DNA of 20,874 bases, taken from an uncultured Endomicrobiia bacterium. Its GTDB lineage: Bacteria; Elusimicrobiota; Endomicrobiia; Endomicrobiales; Endomicrobiaceae. The translations under genes and the position numbers were made by a program. The first letter of the stretch is position 1. Every line of letters starts with the position of its first letter. This document shows positions 6,075-13,251 of the stretch, one piece after another. The stretch is from positions 1 through 20,874 of the forward strand of contig CAJOOL010000214.1 of the NCBI GenBank assembly GCA_905236115.1, read 5' to 3'. Below the pieces are notes generated by a model. That model did not search any database, had not been told where the DNA came from, and saw nothing but the letters and a program-made list of their open reading frames with translations.

Positions 6075-7508
6075 TTACCAGCGGAGTTTCGGCTTTCTGG
6101 CTGCCTCTACTTCGTTTAATCTCTTCACAGAAGTATTTACCGGAGCATTGTGAACGACATCCGGATTTGTTTTTGATTCTTCAAAAATATTTATTAAAGT
6201 ACCGATAAACTCATCCAATGTCTGTTTGGATTCCGTCTCTGTCGGTTCTATCATCATAGCTTCTTCAACGATTAAAGGAAAATATATTGTCGGAGCATAG
6301 TAACCGTTATCAAGCAGTCTTTTTGCAGCATCAAGCGTTCGGACGCCGCCGCCCAATGCACCTTTTAAAGACATAGCAAATTCGTGCATACAAAAATTTC
6401 CCGCAGGAATTTTAATTCTGTCTTTTAATTTTGAAAGAATATAGTTTGCGTTGACTACCGCCTGTTCGGATGCTTTTTTTAATCCGTTTGCACCCAAAGA
6501 TTTTATGTATGCACAAGCCTTAAGTATTACGGGAAAATTTCCGTAGAAAGCTTTCATTTGCCCGACGGATTTTTCTTTATCGTTAAAATGAAATTTAAAT
6601 TTTTCACCGTCCTTTACTACAAACGGCGAAGGCAGAAATTCTTTTAAAAATGCTTTTACACCGACAGGACCGGAACCCGGACCGCCGCCGCCGTGAGGTG
6701 TGGAAAAAGTTTTATGCAGGTTTATGTGCATAACGTCAAAGCCGATGTCTGCCGGTCTTAATATTCCCATAACGGCATTTAAGTTTGCTCCGTCATAATA
6801 CATTAAAGAACCGTTATCGTGCATAAGTTCGGTTATTTCTTTTATATTTTTTTCAAACACTCCCAAAGTGTTGGGAACCGTCATCATCATGGCTGCAACA
6901 TCGGAACTTAAAACCTGTTTCAAATTTTCAGGGCTTACTATTCCGTGCTCGTCGGACTTAACGGAAATTATTTCAAAGCCCGCAAGAGCTGCCGATGCGG
7001 GATTTGTTCCGTGTGCCGAGTCGGGAACAATAATTTTTGTTCTCTTTTCGTTTCTGCTTTTAAAATATTTTGATATTATCAAAAGACCGGTATATTCGCC
7101 GTGTGCACCTGCCGCAGGCTGAAGAGTAAAATAATCCATACCGGAAATTTCCGACAAGCTTTCCTGCAGTTCATACATTACTTCCAAACTTCCCTGCATG
7201 GTTTCTTCGCTTTGATAAGGATGAACTTCGGAAAAACCGTCAAACTTTGCAATTTTTTCATTGACCAAAGGATTGTGTTTCATTGTGCACGAACCCAGAG
7301 GATACATCGTCGTGCTCAAAGCATAATTTTTTCTTGATAAGTTCGTATAATGTCTCAGCAATGTTCCTTCCGAAATATCGGGAATGTTCGGCACGGTTTT
7401 TCTTATATATTTATCGTCAATATTTATGTTCAAAGCAACATCGCACTTCACCGTTTTTTCTTCGTTTCTGTTTGATTTTATTTCATTTAAAGTTTTGTTG
7501 TTATTCAT
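6075..7508 (-). CDS. gcvPB: Glycine dehydrogenase (decarboxylating) subunit 2
   Basis: PLP-carrying subunit of the two-subunit glycine cleavage P protein. It decarboxylates glycine and passes the aminomethyl group to lipoyl-GcvH. It has 477 residues. The PLP lysine is Lys266 in HINLHKTFSTPHGGGGPGSG. Other family segments are STTMYPLGSCTMKHNP (65-80), SEVHPYQSEETMQGSLE, FTLQPAAGAHGEYTGLL and SAHGTNPASAALAGFE. The start lies 9 bp after the gcvPA stop with a weak GAGTG site, so translation is probably coupled. Together with gcvPA it replaces the single long P protein of E. coli and eukaryotes. Confidence 0.98.
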   Translation of the reverse strand: MNNNKTLNEIKSNRNEEKTVKCDVALNINIDDKYIRKTVPNIPDISEGTLLRHYTNLSRKNYALSTTMYPLGSCTMKHNPLVNEKIAKFDGFSEVHPYQSEETMQGSLEVMYELQESLSEISGMDYFTLQPAAGAHGEYTGLLIISKYFKSRNEKRTKIIVPDSAHGTNPASAALAGFEIISVKSDEHGIVSPENLKQVLSSDVAAMMMTVPNTLGVFEKNIKEITELMHDNGSLMYYDGANLNAVMGILRPADIGFDVMHINLHKTFSTPHGGGGPGSGPVGVKAFLKEFLPSPFVVKDGEKFKFHFNDKEKSVGQMKAFYGNFPVILKACAYIKSLGANGLKKASEQAVVNANYILSKLKDRIKIPAGNFCMHEFAMSLKGALGGGVRTLDAAKRLLDNGYYAPTIYFPLIVEEAMMIEPTETESKQTLDEFIGTLINIFEESKTNPDVVHNAPVNTSVKRLNEVEAARKPKLRW

Positions 7509-7517
7509 TTTTACACT

Positions 7518-8870
7518 CTATATTTTTGTTAAAATTTCCGCCAGTTTGTCAATATCGGACTTTGTTCTTTTTTCCGTAACGGCAAACATCAAACAATTAT
7601 TATATTTACCGCCGCAATTAAACGAAAAACCCGACAAATCAACAGGACCTAAAATATTTTCTTTCAACAACTCTTCATTTATTTTTTTAATATCTTTGTC
7701 CGTTTTTAAAACAAATTCATTAAAGAATACACCGTCTTTAAAAAGCGGCTCAAAACCTTTTATCTTTGTAATAACATCAAAGGCATACCTTGCTTTGGAG
7801 ATATTTGCTTCGGCAAGTTCTCTTATTCCGGACTTGCCCAAATATGCCGCATAAACACAAGCCGCAAAAGAATTTAAAGCGGCATTGGTACAAATATTTG
7901 ATGTGGCTTTTTCTCTTCTGATATGCTGTTCTCTGGACTGAAGAGTTAAAACAAAACCTCTTTTGCCGTCTTTATCTACAGTCTGTCCGACAATTCTTCC
8001 CGGCATTTTCCATTCAAGAGCTTTTTTTACGGCCATAAAACCGAACGTTGAACCGCCCATATACATTCTGTTTCCGAAAGGCTGTCCCTCGCCGACGGCA
8101 ATATCGGCTCCGTATTCTCCGGGAGTTTTTAACAATCCCAAAGAAACAAGATTTACAACGGATATAAACAAAGCTTTTTTGGATTTTGCTATTTCCGCCA
8201 AAGTCTGCATATCTTCAATATTTCCGAAAAAGTTCGGACTCTGCACAACAAGTGCGGCAACGTTTTCATCAATAATATTATTTAATGTATCTTTACTTAC
8301 CGCACCGGTTTTATCGTCTATGTCAAGTTTTATGATTTCGGTATTCAAATTTTTTGTATAAGTTTCAATAACCGAAACATATTCCGGATTTAATGCTTTG
8401 GAAATTATAACTTTATTTTTTTTGGAAGTTCTTACCGCAAGAATAACGGCTTCGGCAGCGGCCGTTGCTCCGTCATACATTGAAGCATTGGAACAATCCA
8501 ATCCCGTCAGCTCACATATTATGCTCTGATATTCAAACACGGCCTGTAATGTTCCTTGGCTGGCCTCCGCCTGATACGGAGTGTATGCCGTCCAAAATTC
8601 CGACCTGCCGACTATCTCGTCAACTACAGCGGGAACAAAATGGTCGTAAATTCCGGCACCTGCAAAACATATCATATCGGATTTATTTTTTTGTGCATAA
8701 CTTTTAAACAAAGACATCAATTCCTGCTCGCTTAAAGCCTCGGGCAAGTTTAATTTTTTTGCTCTTAAAACTTCAGGTATCTGCAAAGATAAAAGTTCTT
8801 CCGTATCTTTAACGCCGATACTTTCAAGCATTTCTTTTTTATCGCTGCCGCTTACGGGTATATAGTTCAT
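7518..8870 (-). CDS. gcvPA: Glycine dehydrogenase (decarboxylating) subunit 1
   Basis: N-terminal-half homologue of the glycine cleavage P protein. It forms the heterotetramer with gcvPB and lacks the PLP lysine itself. It has 450 residues. Signature segments are FAGAGIYDHFVPAVVDEI (about 69-86), YTPYQAEASQGTLQAVFEYQ, NASMYDGATAAAEA and the IAVGEGQPFGNRMYMGGSTFGF region. The QSREQHIRREKATSNICTN motif, typical of this subunit, lies in the C-terminal third. AGAAGG lies 9 nt before the ATG at 8870. The 85-bp gap to gcvH contains short AT-rich inverted repeats but no convincing terminator, so I place it in one operon with gcvH. Confidence 0.98.
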   Translation of the reverse strand: MNYIPVSGSDKKEMLESIGVKDTEELLSLQIPEVLRAKKLNLPEALSEQELMSLFKSYAQKNKSDMICFAGAGIYDHFVPAVVDEIVGRSEFWTAYTPYQAEASQGTLQAVFEYQSIICELTGLDCSNASMYDGATAAAEAVILAVRTSKKNKVIISKALNPEYVSVIETYTKNLNTEIIKLDIDDKTGAVSKDTLNNIIDENVAALVVQSPNFFGNIEDMQTLAEIAKSKKALFISVVNLVSLGLLKTPGEYGADIAVGEGQPFGNRMYMGGSTFGFMAVKKALEWKMPGRIVGQTVDKDGKRGFVLTLQSREQHIRREKATSNICTNAALNSFAACVYAAYLGKSGIRELAEANISKARYAFDVITKIKGFEPLFKDGVFFNEFVLKTDKDIKKINEELLKENILGPVDLSGFSFNCGGKYNNCLMFAVTEKRTKSDIDKLAEILTKI

Positions 8871-8955
8871 TTATTTCAACCTTCTTGAAAACTTTTTATT
8901 TTTGTATTTTCAAAAATATCCGCCGTAAATATTCGGGAATATTATAAAACGCCGA

Positions 8956-9336
8956 TTATTCTTCTATTAATTTTTTATAATCTTCGGCATTCAACAAACT
9001 CTTAAAATCTTCTTCGTTTGCCGCTTCCAAAACAAAGAAATAACCTTTTTCATAAGGGTCTTGATTTATCAATTCCGGTGCGGAAAGAAGCTCTTCGTTT
9101 ACTTCAACGATTTTTCCGGAAACGGGACAGTAAATATCAAACGCCGATTTTACGGATTCAACAACCGCACAAGGCTGTTCTTTATCAAAAACTTTACCGG
9201 CTTCGGGAAGCTCCACATGGACTATATCGGTAATTTCATGTTGAGCGTGATCGGTAATACCTACATAAACTTTGTTACCGTCTTTTCTTGCCCACTCGTG
9301 CGTTTTTGCATAAAACAAATTGTTTGGTACATTCAT
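8956..9336 (-). CDS. gcvH: Glycine cleavage system H protein
   Basis: Small lipoyl-carrier that shuttles the aminomethyl intermediate between the P, T and L proteins. It has 126 residues, normal length. The lipoylated residue is Lys63 in AVVESVKSAFDIYCPVSG. The N-terminal KTHEWARKDGNKVYVGITDH and the C-terminal NQDPYEKGYFFVL segments match the family. The start at 9336 is preceded by GGAGACAAACAAA. It is the first gene of gcvH-gcvPA-gcvPB-hpt-ftsH-folE. The T protein (gcvT) that normally accompanies it is not next to it, and no glycine riboswitch is recognisable in the 134-bp upstream gap. Confidence 0.98.
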   Translation of the reverse strand: MNVPNNLFYAKTHEWARKDGNKVYVGITDHAQHEITDIVHVELPEAGKVFDKEQPCAVVESVKSAFDIYCPVSGKIVEVNEELLSAPELINQDPYEKGYFFVLEAANEEDFKSLLNAEDYKKLIEE

Positions 9337-9392
9337 TTTGTTTGTCTCCGATTTTACATAAAATTTTATTTCAATAATTTCAAAGAAAAGAT

Positions 9393-9398
9393 ATTATA
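9393..9398 (-). promoter_or_regulatory. Putative -10 element for gcvH
   Basis: A perfect TATAAT on the minus strand lies 57 bp before the gcvH start codon. The sequence 17 bp further upstream is only T-rich (TTTTTT), so the -35 box is poor. It is the best candidate start for the long gcv-hpt-ftsH-folE transcript. Confidence 0.45.
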
Positions 9399-9434
9399 CA
9401 ATATTTTTACCGGCAAAAAAAGGCTAAAAAAAAT

Positions 9435-9463
9435 TTTAAATTTTCATCTAAATTTATTATAAT
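9435..9463 (+). promoter_or_regulatory. Promoter of the glycosyltransferase gene, placing the start at the ATG
   Basis: TTTAAA (9435-9440) and TATAAT (9458-9463) are separated by 17 bp. Only 7 bases lie between the -10 box and the ATG at 9471, so the predicted first transcribed base is at or next to the start codon. There is no Shine-Dalgarno sequence in this interval. Confidence 0.55.
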
Positions 9464-9470
9464 TATCCGT

Positions 9471-10601
9471 ATGAAAAAAAAGATTGCGGTAATCATAACC
9501 AAGCTGGAGCTGGGCGGTGCACAGAAAGTGGCAATTTCTCTGTGCGAAAAACTTAATAAAGAATTTTTTGAACCGGTATTAATATGCGGCTGCGGAGGAA
9601 TTCTGGACGAAGAAACAAAAAAGAAAATAAAAGTTGTTTTTGTTAAAGATTTGGTCAGAGAAATCAATCCGGTAAAAGATATTAAAGCTCTTTTTGAAAT
9701 ATATAAAATATTGAAAAATCAAAAACCGGATATCGTGCATACACATTCCTCAAAAGCAGGCATCTTAGGCAGGTTTGCCGCAAAACTTGCAGGCATAAAA
9801 AATATCATCCACACAATACACGGGTTTTCTTTTAACGACACTCAAAATTTTTTCAAAAAAAATATTTACATTTTCCTTGAACGGTTTTGTTCTTATTTTA
9901 CAAAAATTCTTATTCCCGTAAGCACGGAAAATATAACCAAAGGTCTTCAAAACAAAATAGGCACAAAAGAAAAATACCGTTATATAAGGCTTGGAATAGA
10001 CATTGATAATTTTAAAAATCATCATGATTTTACACCGAACTTAAGACAGGAATTAAATTTGAATGATAATGAATTTTTAGTTACAACAATAGGACCTTTC
10101 AAACCGCAGAAAAATCTGCCGGATTTTATAAGAACCGCAAAAAATATTCTGGAAAAAAATAAAAATTTTAAATTCGTTATTGTCGGCGACGGAGTATTAA
10201 GAACCGAGCTTGAAAAAATGATAACCGAATTTAAAATTGCGGACAGCGTTTTTCTTCTTGGCTGGAGACGCGATATTTCCGGTATATTAAATTCAAGCGG
10301 CGTTTTTGTAATGACATCTTTATGGGAAGGACTGCCGATATCAACTATAGAAGCTCTTGCTTCCGGAACGGTTCCCGTGGTTAATGATGTTGACGGACAG
10401 AGAGAAATAATTAAAGACGGTTTTAACGGATTTTTGATAAAACCTTACGATATAAAAAGTACCGAAGAAAAAATTCTTCTTTTGGCAGATAACGAAGTGT
10501 TAAGAAAAAAAATGTCTCAAAACGCTAAAAACTCCATAGATGAAACTTTTTCTTTAGACTACATGATAAAACAACACGAAACAAAAATTTATAGTTTGTA
10601 A
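9471..10601 (+). CDS. GT4-family glycosyltransferase
   Basis: Predicted retaining glycosyltransferase of the GT-B fold (family 4), using a nucleotide-sugar donor. It probably acts at the cytoplasmic face of the membrane on a lipid- or polysaccharide-type acceptor. It has 376 residues. The N-terminal Rossmann half begins MKKKIAVIITKLELGGAQKV, with the acceptor-side segment HTHSSKAGILGRFAAKLAGI (91-110) and IIHTIHGFSFN. The donor half carries VIVGDGVLRTELE (237-249) and the EX7E pair Glu286/Glu294 in SLWEGLPISTIEALASG. Substrate cannot be named. It is the only plus-strand gene in the window, divergent from gcvH and convergent with the M16 pair, so it is probably a single-gene transcript, possibly leaderless. 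The start is fixed by the beta strand at the very N-terminus. Confidence 0.93.
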   Translation: MKKKIAVIITKLELGGAQKVAISLCEKLNKEFFEPVLICGCGGILDEETKKKIKVVFVKDLVREINPVKDIKALFEIYKILKNQKPDIVHTHSSKAGILGRFAAKLAGIKNIIHTIHGFSFNDTQNFFKKNIYIFLERFCSYFTKILIPVSTENITKGLQNKIGTKEKYRYIRLGIDIDNFKNHHDFTPNLRQELNLNDNEFLVTTIGPFKPQKNLPDFIRTAKNILEKNKNFKFVIVGDGVLRTELEKMITEFKIADSVFLLGWRRDISGILNSSGVFVMTSLWEGLPISTIEALASGTVPVVNDVDGQREIIKDGFNGFLIKPYDIKSTEEKILLLADNEVLRKKMSQNAKNSIDETFSLDYMIKQHETKIYSL

Positions 10602-10637
10602 AAATATCTCAAACTTTCATTTCAATTGCCGATCACA

Positions 10638-11930
10638 TCACGGTTTTAGCACCAGCTTATACGGTTCCCTGTTAAAATATTTATTTGCCGTTTTGATAAT
10701 ATCGTCTGCTGTTATCTTGGACAAAATATCAATATATTCTTCGTCATATTTGTATCCCTGTCCGAGCATTTCCCTGAATATAAGATAATATGCCTGTTTT
10801 TCAACAGACTGGTGATCCAGCAGATAAACTCCCTTAACAAAATTTTTCGTATCTTTCAGTTCCTGTTCGTCAACCTTATTTTCACATAAATCTTTCATTA
10901 TTGTTTCTATGCCTTTCTTGGCAACATCAATATTTTTCTTGTCAAGCCCGATATAAATTTCAAAATAACTGTTGTCAACTCTTGCCGGATAAACGGAGCT
11001 TACCTCATACGCAAGCCCGAGCTTTTCCCTAAGCTCCATAAAAAGTCTGCCGGTCATTCTTCCGCCCAAAATATAACTGATTAATTTAAGCGTTACAAAA
11101 TCTTTATTCAAAACATCCGGCACATCATAAGCATAAATTATAAAAGCCTGATTGAATTTGGAAGGAACAACCGTATCTTTTACCGGTCGTTCGGTTTTGT
11201 TTTGCGATACGGTTTTTATATTTTCCGAAGATAATACCATAGAACCGAAATATTTTTCAAGAACTTTTTTTACTTCATTTTTTTTGATATTTCCGACAAC
11301 GGTAATAACAATATCTTTACAGGAATAAATTTTATTGTAAGTATCCTGCAGGTCTTTGCGTGTAAGATTTTTTAAAGTATCTTCTTTACCGCTTTTTATC
11401 ACGGAATAAGCATGATTTTTGTCATAAAAATCCGAAATAAATTTGTCGTTGGCCGTAAGTTTTATGCTGTCTTTTCTTGCTTTTACGGATTCAATAATCA
11501 AATCTCTTTCTTTTTCCATTTCTTGCTCATCAAAAGCCGGATTTAAAATCATATCGGCTAAAATCTCACAGGATTTATCAAAATACTCGCTCATACAATT
11601 CAATGTCCATCCGGAAAAATCATATTCCACATCAAAAAATACCGCAGAGCCCAAACTTTCAATATCGGAAGAAAGCTGTTCGCTGCTTCTGTTTTTTGTG
11701 GATTTGCTCATTACCGAATAAAGCAGAGTTGTTTCGCCCGACTTGGCAGTATTTTCATGCAGAACCGACACGGGAGAACAGAATTTTAAAGAAGCTATTT
11801 CAGCCGTATTTGTATGTTTGTATATTACTTTTATACCGTTGTCCAAATTAAATGTTTCCACCGACACACCTCCGAAAACCATAGAAGAAAATATTGTTAT
11901 AACAAAAAAAACCGTCAAAAAATTTTTCAT
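10638..11930 (-). CDS. M16-family peptidase homologue lacking the zinc motif
   Basis: Exported insulinase/processing-peptidase-like protein of 430 residues, probably the non-catalytic partner of the M16 peptidase encoded just upstream. A signal peptide is predicted at about 1-20 (MKNFLTVFFVITIFSSMVFG). Where the active relative has HFIEH, this one reads SGETTLLYSV (64-73), so all metal ligands are missing. The C-terminal half keeps the substrate-grasping segment LGGRMTGRLFMELREKLGLA followed by YEVSS, which is conserved in M16 subunits. The start overlaps the stop of the upstream gene by 4 nt (ATGA), which favours coupled synthesis in equal amounts. The 3' end lies 36 bp from the end of the convergent glycosyltransferase gene, with no clear terminator between them. 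Confidence 0.92.
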   Translation of the reverse strand: MKNFLTVFFVITIFSSMVFGGVSVETFNLDNGIKVIYKHTNTAEIASLKFCSPVSVLHENTAKSGETTLLYSVMSKSTKNRSSEQLSSDIESLGSAVFFDVEYDFSGWTLNCMSEYFDKSCEILADMILNPAFDEQEMEKERDLIIESVKARKDSIKLTANDKFISDFYDKNHAYSVIKSGKEDTLKNLTRKDLQDTYNKIYSCKDIVITVVGNIKKNEVKKVLEKYFGSMVLSSENIKTVSQNKTERPVKDTVVPSKFNQAFIIYAYDVPDVLNKDFVTLKLISYILGGRMTGRLFMELREKLGLAYEVSSVYPARVDNSYFEIYIGLDKKNIDVAKKGIETIMKDLCENKVDEQELKDTKNFVKGVYLLDHQSVEKQAYYLIFREMLGQGYKYDEEYIDILSKITADDIIKTANKYFNREPYKLVLKP

Positions 11931-13225
11931 TTCGGAAATATTACCGCCTTTGACAATTTTTCTTCGGAATAATATTTCTTCATAAAATTCTTAACGTCTT
12001 CCGCCGTAACTTTTTCTATATTTTCCAAATAATTTTCAAAAATATCCAAACGGTTATACAGCTTCCAGTATCCCATCTGCCCGGCAAGCTCATTAAAAGA
12101 CTGCAAATCAAAAAGTCTGTCGGATTTTATATTGATTTTCACCCTGTCCAGCTCCTGCTGTGCAGGTCCCTCATCCGCAAATTTATCAAGCACGGCAGTA
12201 ATTTCGGAAACAACTTTTTTATATTTGTTTTTGTCAAAAACGGCGGATATATACGCCGAACCCGTTCCTGCCAAAGTTAAAAACGAAGAACTTACGGAAT
12301 ATACCAGCTGTTTATCTTCTTTTAAAATTTTATTTAATCTGGAAGATTTCCCATCGCCTAAAATATTTAATGCAACATCGGCAGCATAAATATCTTTTGA
12401 AGAAATATCCGGCCCCAAAAAACCTGCCAGCATATAGCTGTGTGCCGTTTTATCTTTCACGATAAATTCGGTTGCTTTGCCGTAAGGTTCAATCAACAAA
12501 GGTTCGTTATAATCGGAACCGGTATTTTGAATTTTTCCCAGAGTATCTTCTATAACTTTTTTTGTTTTGTTTATGTCTATGTCGCCGACAACCGAAACCG
12601 TCATTTTTGAAGGAACATAATTTTGTTTAAAATATTTTATTATTTCTTCACGGGGAATATTCGCTATCACTTTTTCGCTGCCGATAATACTGTTTTTGTA
12701 TGCGGATTTTTTATAAATATTACCCATAAAATATTCAAACAGCTCCGACTGAGGCGTATCTTTATGTCTCTGTATTTCTTCTATTACCACTTTGCGTTCC
12801 GGTCTGATTTCTTCTTCCGGAAACAAAGGATTTGTAACCATATCGGCCAGCATTTTCAATGCTTCAATATAACCGTCTTTTTGAATATCTATATAAAAAC
12901 AGGTGTACTCTTTTGAAGTTGCCGCATTTATCAGCCCGCCCATTTTTTCTACATTTTCCGTTACGGTGTTTCCGGGATAATTTTTGCTGCCTTTAAATAC
13001 CAGATGTTCTATGAAATGCGAAAGTCCAGCCTGTTCCGGTATCTCGTTTACGGAACCTGTCCTTACCCATATATTTACGGAAACTATAGGAACTGAAGTA
13101 TCTTTTTTTAACACGGCGGAAAGCCCGTTTTTAAAGTTCATAAATTTTACTCCTTTAAAAGTATTGCAGTATGCCTGCGAAGAAAAAAACAAGACAATTA
13201 ATAATATTATTATTTTTTTATTCAT
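11927..13225 (-). CDS. M16-family zinc peptidase, catalytically intact
   Basis: Exported zinc endopeptidase of the mitochondrial processing peptidase-like M16 group, 432 residues. The N-terminus MNKKIIILLIVLFFSSQAYC is a signal peptide, probably cleaved near residue 20. A lipobox is not convincing. The inverted zinc motif is H70-F-I-E73-H74 within AGLSHFIEHLVFKGSKNYPG, and the distal ligand is Glu149 or Glu150 in RKVVIEEIQRH. The C-terminal half has LGDGKSSRLNKILKEDKQLV, typical of the family. The gene starts 26 bp after the histidine kinase, without a clear Shine-Dalgarno site, and overlaps the inactive M16 partner by 4 nt. Such active/inactive pairs are known to form heterodimers; the substrate here is unknown. 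Confidence 0.94.
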   Translation of the reverse strand: MNKKIIILLIVLFFSSQAYCNTFKGVKFMNFKNGLSAVLKKDTSVPIVSVNIWVRTGSVNEIPEQAGLSHFIEHLVFKGSKNYPGNTVTENVEKMGGLINAATSKEYTCFYIDIQKDGYIEALKMLADMVTNPLFPEEEIRPERKVVIEEIQRHKDTPQSELFEYFMGNIYKKSAYKNSIIGSEKVIANIPREEIIKYFKQNYVPSKMTVSVVGDIDINKTKKVIEDTLGKIQNTGSDYNEPLLIEPYGKATEFIVKDKTAHSYMLAGFLGPDISSKDIYAADVALNILGDGKSSRLNKILKEDKQLVYSVSSSFLTLAGTGSAYISAVFDKNKYKKVVSEITAVLDKFADEGPAQQELDRVKINIKSDRLFDLQSFNELAGQMGYWKLYNRLDIFENYLENIEKVTAEDVKNFMKKYYSEEKLSKAVIFPK

Positions 13226-13251
13226 AGCTTTAAACTTAAAAGTTGTAAACT

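Noticed and set aside
8871..8955. Terminator or attenuator between gcvH and gcvPA
   Set aside because: TTGAAAA/TTTTCAA and AATATT repeats occur, but the stems are AT-only and no T-run follows in the right place.
9337..9470. Glycine riboswitch upstream of gcvH
   Set aside because: The interval is almost all A/T, too short for a paired aptamer, and shows none of the conserved GGAGAG-type elements.
10602..10637. Shared bidirectional terminator between the convergent glycosyltransferase and M16 gene
   Set aside because: No inverted repeat with flanking T/A tracts is present in the 36-bp gap.
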